From assembly GCA_950295325.1 (NCBI GenBank), contig OX485803.1, positions 68,837,554 through 68,901,553 of the forward strand: a DNA stretch of 64,000 bases, in the 5' to 3' direction. Each line of letters begins with the position of its first letter. Position 1 is the first letter of the stretch. Under the pieces are notes generated by a model. That model saw only the letters and a program-made list of their open reading frames with translations. It ran no database searches and was not told the origin of the DNA. Position numbers and translations under genes: made by a program. Origin of the DNA: Polytrichum commune (Eukaryota > Streptophyta > Polytrichopsida > Polytrichales > Polytrichaceae). Shown here in pieces: positions 1-11,825 of the stretch.

Positions 1-10
1 TATATTATTT

Positions 11-205
11 AGTGATGAAGTACATGCAAGCACAGGAGTAGACAGACCTCAAAACTGAGGTGATGTAACATCATTAAAGTAAGCAATGCAGAACACGTCC
101 TCAAACTCAGCAACACATCAAGGAGTTTTCCAAAAGCAATCCTCCCAATTACTGTACGTTTAAAGATTTGTATCAACATCCAAGACAGGTGCAAGATTCA
201 CTGCG
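11..205 (-). pseudogene. Decayed partial copy of GH3 exon 3 and its downstream intron
   Basis: This stretch resembles 326-515 at an offset of about 310 bases. Both share the run around 'gatgaagtacatgcaa' (14 and 328) and the run around 'tttgtatcaacatccaagacaggtgc' (about 167 and 476). The copy keeps part of the exon encoding the middle of the GH3 domain but is diverged and interrupted, with no usable splice signals that I can see. It is most simply a local tandem duplication of the 3' part of exon 3 plus the start of the following intron. It could instead be a remnant of a neighbouring paralogue. Confidence 0.7.
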
Positions 206-409
206 CCACATCTTCAAGATCAATCAGTACACCTTGTACACCAGTGATGGCCACATCCATCTGATGAATACAAAGTTGTAAACAATACTATTGCTGATGG
301 TGGTAGGCATGCCCTATGTTATTTTGAGATGAAGTACATGCAACCACAGGCATCAACAAACCTTAGGACTGAGTTTCATCATATTATTACAGTGAACAGA
401 ATAGCATAC

Positions 410-1478
410 CCGAACTCAGCAACACGTGAAGGGGATTCTCCAAATGATCTTTTCCCAATTACTGTGCTTTGGGGATTTGTATCAACATCCAAGACAGGTG
501 CCAAATTCATGTCGATGTTCACTGCTCTAAGCTCCCTCCCCAAGATGCTCGCTATTGCAGCAGCTGCCTCTGGATCATTAGTGTCACCCACTGTTCTTGC
601 GTGAGGAATAACAGTGAATGGAGGGCCTAATCGTTGAACATAACCCCCTTCTTGATCTATCATTATCAGAAATGGCCTACTGCCAGCCTCTCTCTTGAGA
701 TCTGCACATAGGCATGCCACCTACAAGTAGCATACCTCAACCGTCAGAGGTATATATATGATATGTAACTTAAACATGAATGTATTCATTCTATTAGTAC
801 ACATCAACATAATAGGATTTCACAACAACCTGTGTTACGAGAAGATGAGATTTACACCTGATCAGGATCCTCAAAGTTTCGATCGAAAAGAATCACACCT
901 CCTGCACCTGTATAAAATCTCCAAGTTTAGTAATCTCCATCAACCAATTCATAAGGCTCATGCACGAAACCCTAAACCCTCCTTCCTATGATTCTCAACC
1001 TCTGAAAGAATTTAATCATTGACATTTACATGTTGCCCATCAGGTGATGGTCTGGATCCTTAATTTGTCAAGATACTGTATAGAATTGAGTAAACAAGCA
1101 GAACTGTTGGTACTTGTGCTGACTATGTCGGACTGAGTGGCAATGCCAAATGCCGATAGAGCTGCATTATTTTGCACAAGGTACTTAGGCTGAAGTGGTA
1201 TGTCCACAGAAGAAGCCCACATGAACAGATGGCGGGATAGACAGAAAGCACTTACCCATTGCAATAAGGCTCCTTGCATGATTATTTAGACGAGTTCCAT
1301 GGAATCCAAAAACTAGAAGCTCAGCCACAGCAGCCCTGACATCCGCTATTTCCTCAGGACTGAACGATGATGTTGTCTGTAGCCCAGAATTATCAATCTC
1401 TTGGCTGGCAGACTCATGTGGAGCTACATACGGTTGAGGATTCTTGAGATAAGGAGAAACTTCAGTCGAAGAATCCAT
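410..1478 (-). CDS. GH3 beta-N-acetylhexosaminidase (NagZ-like), exons 1-3; continues beyond the window
   Basis: Three exons join in frame. Exon 1 is 1478-1256 (ATG; ends ATG-G before gtaagt). Exon 2 is 907-858 (after tatacag, before gtgtaaa). Exon 3 is 720-410 (after cttgtag, before gtatgc). The product reads LLVFGFHGTRLNNHARSLIAM, GAGGVILFDRNFEDPDQ, then MIDQEGGYVQRLGPP and LAPVLDVDTNPQSTVIGKRS. These are the hallmark blocks of bacterial NagZ-type GH3 enzymes, which release N-acetylglucosamine from beta-linked sugars such as peptidoglycan fragments. The first 40 or so residues look low in structure. The later catalytic loop (KHFPGHGxxxxDSH in the family) is not in the window, so activity cannot be judged. 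The introns rule out bacterial contamination. A worn copy of exon 3 lies just downstream. Confidence 0.85.
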
Positions 1479-1800
1479 TATGAGATCTTAGCTGTTCACT
1501 TTGAGTCAATGTGGATTCCTTAACTGCAAATCTCTGCCACAGAGCTATTCATCCAATTTCTGCAAGAAATTCTCCAGAATTTGCTCTGGAGCTACAAAAC
1601 ACCATATATAACAGGGCACCTTGTCACAAATTGGTACAAAGGCCCACTCGGGAATATAACTTGCAGCCAATCAGGGGCTTGTCTGGATAGACTCTGTATA
1701 CATTTAAGTGCCAAACAGTGTAATGTAACCTTCTTGAGCTTTCCCATTAAGTTTTCCATTGCAACATCAGCCCTTGTCATCAGAAGTTTGGCACAACCCA

Positions 1801-2330
1801 GCTTTTTGACACTTGATCACATCCTGAGCCTATCTGCATCCACGCATTCACTAGGACACAAATCAAAGTCTTTTCAATCAAAGGAGCGTCATAGAAACTC
1901 TCCAAATATAACTGCAGGAAATCCTTCGATTGCAAACTACAATGAAATCACAAAATTTTGCACCCTATTGAACACATCAATTTCAGCAAAACGGAGACCA
2001 TCAGATATACATTAATAATTCAAGCCTTCATGTTCTGGAAAGTGAAGAGCATGTATTGATCAGGCTTTTTACATTTGATCATATCCTGAGCCTATCTGCA
2101 TCCATGCATTCACCAGGACATAATCCATTCAGCTGCAATTGAAGGACCATCATAGAAACCTCATACTTTAACTGCCAAAATTCCTTCAATTGCAAAGTAA
2201 AATAGTAAGCTGATATCAAAACCTGGCTCGTCATCTATTGAACCTAGAGCACAAAATTCTCATACACATCAATGTGAACAAAATATAGACTATCAGAGAT
2301 GCATCAAAATTTGAACAAAACACATCAATT
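1801..2330. repeat. Tandem duplication (about 262-bp period) upstream of the GH3 gene
   Basis: 1801-2012 and 2063-2330 are diverged direct copies. Both carry 'cctgagcctatctgcatcca' followed by 'gcattcac(t/c)aggacaa', a 'catagaaac' block, 'ttccttc(g/a)attgcaaa' and an 'agaccatcagat/agactatcagag' block. No convincing reading frame spans either copy. It sits in the 5' flank of the minus-strand GH3 gene. Confidence 0.7.
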
Positions 2331-2340
2331 CGTCTTCTGG

Positions 2341-5300
2341 AAAATGTAGAGCATGTTGTGATCGCCCTGTTGGTATAACTTGAGCTGCTAAGGTGCATTT
2401 TTTCCAAGTATCCTGAATGGAGCACTTGTAAATTTCAGCGTTTGACTAACACCTAAACTGATTTTAACGCAGAAAAGAGCTAGTCTTCGAATATGGAGCA
2501 TTAGGGTTTGGAGATGATTATAAGGCCACTTTCCGGGAACTCTATAGATCGTGGGGAAGTTCTCAGGAATTTTTATTACTTACCTCCATACTTCCAAAAA
2601 GTCGATTTCCATACATTCATAGACACCAGTGCCTTGATATCGAATTTCTTGCACTACAAGACGCATCTCACCAATTCAAGAAAAACAACACAAACCTAAA
2701 GGTGTTTCACAAGATTTTGTTTAGTAACTTACAACATTTGGGAGAGATTTGAGCTTCCTCCGCGTCCACCATAGCCAACCTCTCGCGGTTGGATGAGAAC
2801 AGAAAGATGGACAGACACGAACATTCATCCATTCGGAAAGTTGACTTCCAACACTGTAATAAGGGCCACATTTCACACAAGCCAAGAGCCATGACCACGT
2901 AATTGTGAGGGCCCTTGATTCTCATCCAAAGGTCGCACCAGCTGTCTAAGGCCCTTGATGGTGACATGGTCTCTCAGAATTTGCACTAGGCCTACCTCTT
3001 GGAGGCGGGCCTCGCATAAATTTCGGCAGACCGTGAAACATTATCTTTAGTTTGCATGTAGGAATCCATGTAGACCTTTCATCCATGATGATTTCTTTGG
3101 GAATTTAGGCCTTCACCTTCTAGTATGAAGTGAACCTGGACAATTTCATCCTTTTCGACCAATGAGAGATCTTAGAATGCTATGTTCATGGGCCTCTAGT
3201 CTTGTGTGTGAAGTGGCCCCAAGTTAAGCCACGGCGTATTGTAATGAAGAACCTTGAATGTTAGAACCTATAGTATTTGTTGAATTGTCTTTCATGTCAG
3301 GGTTCCATTCCGACTAAAACTTTAGTGATGGACGAGTGAAACACAAGCAAAATTCCAACCAACCATAAGGGCCAATGTTTTACACACATGACCAGTGACC
3401 ACAAAAAAAACATTAGAGTTAGGGTTTATCGTGGTTGTGGTTGGCAGTTCAAAGACTAGGACCAAGAGAAACCCACGTCAAATTTTAAAAGGCCTTGGTC
3501 AAGCGTCATAGTGCAAAGATGACTTACAATGATTTCCAAAAGCAATGCAACACCCTTTACAAACATACAAAACTGACATTTCTCAAAAACAGAAAAACCT
3601 TATGTCATGTAGTGCCAACACATTCTAAATAAAGTGTGTAGCTAGCCTCGCATCAATATCCATGGTGATTGGACTCACAAGCCAACAATAAATAATAAAA
3701 TTGTGAATACGAGGTGTTGCATTACTTTTCAAACTCTTCACTACATGAGAAAGACACGTCATAGTGAGAAAGACATGTCATAGTACAAAAGTATTCGTGC
3801 ACATGTTATTGCCCTCCATATTGAACAACGAAGTTGTCATACAATAGCCAAGAAGTTAGGAATAACACCATCAATAGTTAGTCGCATCATAATACTTTAA
3901 CTAAATAAAGGGTGGTGGGATTTTGAGTTGTCACGGTCTCCCAGTATTGTGTTAGACCATGGGTTTGATCCAAAATCCAATAGATCATAAAACAGAATCT
4001 ATTGCATGGACACCATGCAAATATTTCATCCATTCAAACTCCCTTTGGTCTTTTAGGCCCTCAAGCTCTAGTGTAAAGTGAAGTGGGGCAGTCTCAACTT
4101 TTCCACCAATAATAGATTTTGGATTTCTATGGTCATGGTCCCTCAAGCTCTGGTATAAAGTATCCCTCAATACGCCACTTTACGCTTAGGTTAGATCAGA
4201 GTATATGGAAACAACATATTGTTGAAGAATCATTGAAGATCCTAATAACTTCAATTATTATTGTTTAAGGATATGTAATTCTCCTCTTGTGTTATTTTCC
4301 TCATGACTAAACTTCATACAATATGCAATGCACCTACATTCATTGTTGCAACCCTTGCTAGCTCCCCTTAACTTATCTGCATCATTTTTCAACTCTAGCA
4401 GGTGTCATGAGCGCTACCCTGCACATCCCACACACACACATGGTTAGCTTCCCATACCAAACTCCAAGCTTGTGGCTTGGTTTACCAAATCCTCCTACAC
4501 ATGCATTCGGGACTCTCTCCTTAGTAGGTAGCCAATGGTTAGGTGCAGACTTTCATTCATGGAAGTTCAATCTTGAGTTGATCATCGCGTTGCCATAGCA
4601 ACACTACAACAACCCAAAGCATATTTGGCAACTATGCCCCTACGTTGGACCAATGCCCATGGAGGTCGTGTTGTTTTGCAGCAGGTGGGGTTGTTTGGCA
4701 ACGCCGCCTCCCCCATATAAACCTCTAGGACTTTGGGTAAAGCCCCTACCCCATTGTCAAATAACATTTTGTCTCTCTTCGTTCGATTTCCAATTCTATC
4801 GAGCGATAAATCCATCGACATCTATTCTTTGCGTAGATGCCAAAAGACTCCTCACTTGTCCCATTCAAGCAAATATCGCAGGAGTTGTGGTTGTTCTAAT
4901 CTTGGTAGTCTTGGGCACCACTCCCAGGTCACTGATGTCCCACCACAACGCCCCCTGGAGTGTTGGGCGTTGTCCCTGGGCAACGCCCCATTCAAATTGT
5001 CATATCTCCTAGCTTACACATGCGATTGGGGAGTTCTTGAGCATTCTAGAATCCGGACGGCATAAGCTACTCAATGTGCATGGCCTTACCCACGTGACCC
5101 CTAGTCTCTATGGATGGGAGGAGAGGCATTCTCAATGCCCGGGGGCCTCACCCACATTAGGATCACTTGCAACCTCTCACCTATGGCACCACAAGTCTTG
5201 GGTGTCACTCCGGGTTCCCCTTCTGCCCATGATGTTGTGGGCACTCTTCATGGAGAAGTGCACAACATTCGACCTGAATATTAGCATTAGGTCAAATATG

Positions 5301-5400
5301 GTTTCAATACTTATTGGGGTTTTGTACAATTTGTTATATATCCCACATATGTGTATATATTTTTTTATTTATTATTTTTATAAAATTTATTTTCCAGAAC
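2341..5400. other. No gene recognised
   Basis: The short open frames here have no recognisable domain or coding look. 4400-5300 is somewhat richer in GC than its surroundings and may be an old transposon fragment, but I recognise nothing in it. Confidence 0.5.
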
Positions 5401-8040
5401 CTTATGAGTTATAGATTGAAGAGGATCCTCACGTTTGTCATTTTCAACATGCACATTGACTAGGTTAGTCACTAGAGTATGAATTTTATGTGCAATGCCT
5501 AGTGAAAATGCAAAGAAGAGATCATACCAATAACCATTTTAAACAGAAAATTTCTTGTAGGTTGGTGACATCCCATTCTGCTCATCTTTGTTATTGTACA
5601 ATGCACCACATGTCTCACTTTTCTATCATGATTATTTAAAGAAAATCTAGATTCATCATTGAGCCAAAATAGTAATTAAAACATCAAAATTTGTAGTCTG
5701 ACGTGGCAGACAATCTTCCACATCAAACTGTAATTTAATTATTATTTTTACATTGTTAAAATATTATATTTTTAAATTTTTGGCAAGTTGACTTTAGCTA
5801 AACTGAAGTGAGGCATTTCTAAGCGCCTATATTTCCCTTTTTTGGGTATAATTAATTATAGGGTTGCTAAATCCCATGCTTCACATCATATATTTGTGTA
5901 AAAATGACTTCAACATGTTTGGGGTTTTGGTTGAATACCTTATTTGTTTATTTTTAGTTATTTACGTTGTTCAAGGTTGGTGTTTTTTATACTAAATTTA
6001 TTGTTCATGTGCAAGGGTTTAGGATGGCCAAGTTTACAGTGGTTTTTTTCCATGAGGATTTATGCGATTGAAATTTAGGAGGACGCTACTGAATATGTTG
6101 GTTTTATTAATGTCAAATTGGATTGGACGTATGCCAATTTGCAAAACTACCTTCAAGACAATATTGCGTTGGATTGACCGCTCCAGTTTTAATACATTAA
6201 AGAGTCTTCAAGAAACAAAGTGAAGTTAGAGAGGTTGAATATTATTCGATCAAAGGTATATGTGATTTAAGATTCAATTGTCGGCGAAAAGTTGGTGAAG
6301 TATGAATGTGTTGGAGGTGTTTTTGTAGTGTTTGATACAATTGACATTGGAGTATCCAAATTTCAATATGGTAGAAATTATGGATGAAGACGATCTACAA
6401 TGAAAGCATGCCTCTATCTTTTGGGCTAGTCATACATAAATAACACCTCTATTTCTCAGTTCAAAAGTGATTTTCAAATATATCATTAAGTTGTACACAA
6501 AAGATGAGGATAAATTGAGGAAATATTTTGCTCACATCACATTCGAAGATCCATTTGGATATTGAAGTCATAGGACAAGAATGGAGTGGTGATCGTTAAG
6601 TTGTAGTGCAAAGAATGTAAAGAATATTCTAATGGAGATTCAAGGGATCGTACAAAGGGTGGAGTAACAAAAAAAACTAGCTTAAAAAAAATCATATAAT
6701 GAGTGTTGGTTACGTCAAAATTGATTATCGTCGTAAGAGTATTGAATAGTAAGATTATCTACAATCTAGTCATGATAAATAAGATTTATTTTTTTAAATT
6801 CTCAGGGTTGAAAATCATAAAACGCCTAGTAAAAAATCGAATACAATTTGTAGAGACATCGATGTAAAATCATATTCCACAATACCATCGTTTGTGGTAG
6901 TAGAGAACGTTGTCGTAATATGTGTCGATTAGGGGTTGAAATTTAGCCAATTAAGTAATTTATGTTAATGTGATTCATATTATAATTCTTGTACTAGTTG
7001 TGGTTAGTTGAGGACATGTCATAGTTTGATAACCGGTTATGTTCGGGTGAGTTAGGACTAAGCGGCAACGGTGCCCTAGCCTCAATGGTTGCTTATTGGC
7101 CAAAGGCGTCTAATGATTGGGTCCTTAAGGGAGGGGATTTTGGTGTTTAGACTTTCTTTTTGTTGTGGACATTCGGGTCTTGGTGATTAGAGAGTTAAAG
7201 GGTTCTTGAGAAAATGAGAGTTTTTTTAAATGCTTCTAAGTATTAAAACACTTAAGGGTGTTGATATGACTAGGAGAAATGTGCAGAGAGATTTGAGGCA
7301 ATGGTAATATCATCTTTATTTCATTTATGAAGGAGGTAATATTTTAGGACTTGGTTTTTATAAATTACGCACAGTTGGAATAATTTTTTTAGGTGACATT
7401 TTTGAAGTGTGTATTTGGTGAGGTATTTCACGTGCATATAAAATTGAGGGACATGATTATTAATAGAGAATAAAAAATAGATTCTTGAAGTGGAGGGGGT
7501 TGAGAATCTTAGACAACTAAATGAACGAACTTTAAAGGTTTGGTTCTTAGTAAATATTGTAGGTGTATTGATGAAATTTGGAAGGAAGGTACTGAGATAT
7601 CTTGTCTTTATTATATCAAAATATTAAGAGTGTAGCACATATGATTTTTGATATATAAATAAAAATGCAATCAAGTTTATAAGGTAGAATGTCAAGTTGA
7701 ATAAAAATTGCACTATGCTTGTTTAATACATTTTTAGATGTAAGATTTGGTGTGTATAAGTTGAAGTTATATACGATGAATATACAAAGTCTTGTAAAGA
7801 GAGAGTAAAAAATGAAAAATATTTGCAGGTGTAAAAAATGATGAATCGATATTGAGAGTGGTTAAAAAATGATCAAGAGATGAATGAATGATTCATAAGT
7901 GATAAACAAAGAACGTGATGTATTAAAGGATTTATAGATATTTGATAAAGATCGGTTATAAGAAACATAAATACCACGAAGTTTTTTTTTACAAACTACG
8001 ACAGTCATAAGCCCTACACTTTTTCGAACAACACACAATA
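5401..8040. other. AT-rich decayed DNA, probable old transposon remnants
   Basis: Around 6010-6720 the plus strand reads as short peptide runs broken by many stops (for example LDWTYANLQNYLQDN), as expected of an eroded transposase-type gene. I cannot name the family. Nothing else is recognisable. Confidence 0.35.
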
Positions 8041-8380
8041 AACTTTTGGATTAGTTAGTTATTAGTTGTTTAGTTAGTTTCAGGTTAGGGTTAGTAACTA
8101 GTTGTCGCATTAGTAGGTAGTTGATAAACTGAGAAAAAATGATACTAGAAGATTCCAGAAGGTACATTAGCATTGACAGTCACCACAAGTAAGAGTTGAG
8201 AAGAGCATTACAATGCTTATTGTGATTGTAATATGTCTTGTGAAATATATTTGTGTCATCACCATCTTCTTGTGTATGTTAAGATTACAAAAGGTTATGG
8301 GCCGTTCTCACGCATTGTCCGCTGCTTAGATGTTTCGTTGTTTTTGCCGTTCTTGATTTTCTTGATTTTATGTTTTTCTT

Positions 8381-8847
8381 ATGTCACTAGACAAAGAACT
8401 TAGCGGTATCACCCGCTTCAATGGCGATGAGTTCCACATTTGGAAGTGGTAAATGAGGTCCATGCTTCAATACAAACATATCCTTATCATTGTCAATGGC
8501 ACTGAAACCCTTGCCGAAGTTGCAATTAAAGAGAACTAGCAGGCTCGTGAATATTTTGCATTCACTCTCCTCTGTAATTCGGTTGAGCGTCGTATCTTGA
8601 CTCCTTTACTACATTGTACTACTTCTACCGAAATCTAGAATACACTCTTATCCATCTATGAACGCAAGTCCAGTGAGGATGTCCATGAACTTCAACAACG
8701 TTTCTTCAATGCTAAGCTACAGCCTCAACAATCTATCTCGGAGTACATTGGACAACTCCAGTTGATTCTCAGTGAGCTTACCGAGATTGGTAACAACATT
8801 GATTTAAATCAAGATAAATGTTTTCAGCTGAAGGTCAAATGTACATA
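8381..8847 (+). pseudogene. Ty1/Copia gag (UBN2-type) pseudogene
   Basis: From ATG 8381 the frame reads MSLDKELSGITRFNGDEF then HIWKW-stop-MRSML. Further on come TSTEI-stop-NTLLSIYE and HELQQRFFNAKLQPQQ, then SISEYIGQLQLILSELTEIG. This matches the order of plant Copia gag proteins: 'F.G..F..WK..M...L', '..EIW..L...Y', 'L...F...K......S..EY...'. Three in-frame stops (TAA 8450, TAG 8537, TAG 8636) break it. Each fits one transition from an expected CAA/CAG or TGG codon. Protease, integrase and RT are not found after about 8850, so only a gag stub remains. I could not define LTRs for it. Confidence 0.75.
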
Positions 8848-9559
8848 ATAAGTTTTTTTTATCAAGTGTATTATCTAAAGAAAAATATTTTAGTAAATTT
8901 TAAAAATCATATATAAGGCACAAAATACTACAAGGTTGTGGAGGATGGTGCAGCTGTAATGACTCACTATTTGACAACCTCTATGGGCAAGTAAGACATA
9001 TCCACCATGTTAGCTGGCAAAATGGCGTAAAACAACCAGAAGGACTTGCTTAAGTAGTTCAAGAACTTTATATCTAGTGGTAAGGAAGGTGAGTTGTTTT
9101 CATGAGATCGGTATTCTTTGTTGGTAATATGTGTTGGGATTTGGTAATGCTAAATTATAAGTATGCTGGTAGAAATTATGATAATTTGATATTATTATAA
9201 GATTCTTATGTAATAAACAATTGGTTCTCTAAATCACAGTTGTGATCAATAATAGAGTTAGAAGGTAAATTTTTTTATCGTGAATGGTAATCTTAGACAC
9301 AAATAATGTTTGCATTATATTATGTTTGGGGCCCATTTACAAATTTTAGATGTGTTATATGTACTTGAATTTTTTAAGTAAATGATTTTTAGTGTAAGGT
9401 AGTTAGAAAAAATAATTTGGTAGAAAAAAATGAATCTCATAGAACAATTGTTGGGCGACGAGTGTGATATTTGTCAGTGTCTAAATTGATTATGTATAAT
9501 CGGCTTATAACGAAGAAGTTAAGAATTAAACACATGTATTATTAAAATAAGTATTGCAA

Positions 9560-11825
9560 GACTTAATGTACGTCAACCAACTTTGCAAAATGTTGCAAAT
9601 GAGCGTTTCATTCAAGCCAAAGTTTTAAGATTATCCGATAGTATTACATATGCACATGGAACCGATGCATTTGGTGGGAAACCAACGTTATGGGATTTCA
9701 TGAAAGATGTAGCTAGCAACTTCAATTGTAGTAAGAAAGGTTTATGTTTCAGCAATAATAACAAGTTTTTTATACAAGCAATGAAGATTTATGGAGGCCA
9801 ATCTATGTGCAATCATTTTTTTCTAAATTACTGTGGACCTAGTTATAGTTTAATAAGAAAATAAGACAAAAAATATGTTCAGTTTATTGGCAGAGAACAT
9901 TCTCAAATATATGCCATTGTGTTTCAAAATTTATAAAGATGCGAGAATAACTCATGGAATTGTGGGACCAGTACCTGTGATTTTACTCAAGGTTGAGAGA
10001 AAGATAAAGATCATAATAGCATAGAATCAAAAATTTGACATTCTAGCTGGTTTTTATGAAATAAATGAAAATCATGTTTGTGTATCAGCTTTTAAGCCGA
10101 CTGTTGGATCTGGTGATGATAATTACAATAATACTATGGATATATTTGAAAATGATCATGTTGGATAATTTGCAAGGATTGTCATGGTCAATCGATGGCA
10201 TCAAAAATTATCAAAGTTTGTTTTGGTTGTCAATTACACTTATAATTGTTTTGATGCTGCTTGGGTTCGTACATAATGGGAAATGATTAAAAAAATATGA
10301 GAAAACGAATGCAAAGACATTGTAGGTTTAAGTATAAAACACGCAAGTGATGGCGACAATAAAATACGTCAATTGATGTTGGAAGACTACAAGGTTGTGG
10401 AAATGGACACAATGGAAGGTAGAATGGCATGATTTTTTATTTTTTATGTTTTTTCTAGTAAACCTAGATGCGGTTGGTGATGCAAAAGGCCTTCACGAGC
10501 AATATTTCATATACAATGTCAAAAAAATCATTTTCCCCCTAGATTCACCGGTGAGAGTATTTTTAGCTTGGATGTGACATGGTGCTTCTAGAACATATGG
10601 GGATGGTTTACAATAAATTTAGCTAAAATGAACATGGATTGAAGCTCGAAGACACCACAAAGAAAGACTGCCATAATTGGGTGTCTGCCCAATGCCTATT
10701 TCAAAGCAATGTGTGACATTATCTTGGAAATATTTATTCATCACCCAAGGTGCATCGAGAGCGGACACTTGGAACGGATAAATATTCAGATATTTGTATT
10801 AACTATATAAAATATTTGTTTATCTCATCGTTTGGATTTCCATTCACGTCTAGTGTTGTTTTTTAAGGTTTATTTTTTTCCATCTTTAAAAGTTGTGGTT
10901 TATACATGGGCATCATTCAATATGAAGGTTGGCTTAAAACTTCATAGTTGCTAAGAATTTTATTAGTCAACAATACTTTATTGATATCCAAATTACTTGT
11001 AAGTTTGTGGTATTGCTTGTATGCCACTTTTGTGATAAATATCCACATTTACATGTCCCACTTCACTTAATTGGAAGCAATAGTTGCGAGATTTTTTTTC
11101 TCCAAGATTGGGGGGGTTTGGTTGGAATGGAGTGTGCGTACAATTTTCACAAGTTGGTAGGCATTGCTAATACATTGAATAGGTTGTCAAGATTTGAATA
11201 TAATGAAAACAATTTGCAGTTTGAAAGAGTCCATAATAAAATGGAGAATATATGAGAGCACTTGCACCCGTTGGAGGCACATGAAAGTAGGGTTGATTTG
11301 GGAAATTATATTCTAATTGCCTCGGACAAGGATGTGGTCTTGGCCTTGAAAAAAAAGCTCATGAAAGCCCAAGCCATATTATGAGTGTTCAATATGATAT
11401 CGTTTAGTTAATGCCGTAAGAAATAATATTTTTTTACTCCATGAGTCGTTGAGCAAGGGGACCCTAAGCATATGGCTTAGGTGAAGTCTAAAAAAACAGT
11501 CTCTGATTAAGATGGGGACTCAAAGGTTCTACGTGAAGCTTTGGATCCACCCTCAACTGTTGAAGTTGAGCTAGATAATAATAGTTCCAACAATTTGGAC
11601 GAGTTGGAAGATGACTTTAAGGGAGACGGAGTGGGAGACATGACTATGTTAGAGGAAGAAACTCGTCAAGTCATGGTAGAGATGCTAGATTTAATGGAGG
11701 TCCAAGTGACGTCCCAAGCATCGTCTCCCAACATATTACCAATTGTAATTTACAAAGGACACACAATTTACAAGTCAATTTTGGTGGCTAAATTGAATGT
11801 AAATCCCTTCCTCTCAAAAGATTAA
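9560..11825 (+). pseudogene. Eroded transposon-type gene, family not recognised
   Basis: Several frames join into one protein-like sequence. 9583-9864 encodes ERFIQAKVLRLSDSITYAHG and KIYGGQSMCNHFFLNYCGPS. About 9940-10280 reads DARITHGIVGPVPVIL, NENHVCVSAFKPTVGSGDD and NYTYNCFDAAWVRT with TAG/TAA/TGA interruptions. About 10340-10400 reads KHASDGDNKIRQLMLEDYK. 10470-10620 reads GDAKGLHEQYFIYNVKKIIF and DSPVRVF. 11030-11255 holds HLIGSNSCEIFF and a Leu/Asn-rich run. 11541-11825 ends in IYKSILVAKLNVNPFLSKD. Frames shift several times and stops are many, so it is dead. The regular spacing of intact blocks shows a once long ORF, probably the main protein of a DNA element. I cannot assign a catalytic fold. 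Confidence 0.55.

Noticed and set aside
410-1478. Bacterial contamination carrying nagZ
   Set aside because: Three exons with canonical splice sites and phase-consistent joins.
4407-5414. Open frames of 60-125 codons near 4.4-5.4 kb
   Set aside because: Overlapping frames on both strands, no domain, no splice pattern. Composition alone is not support.
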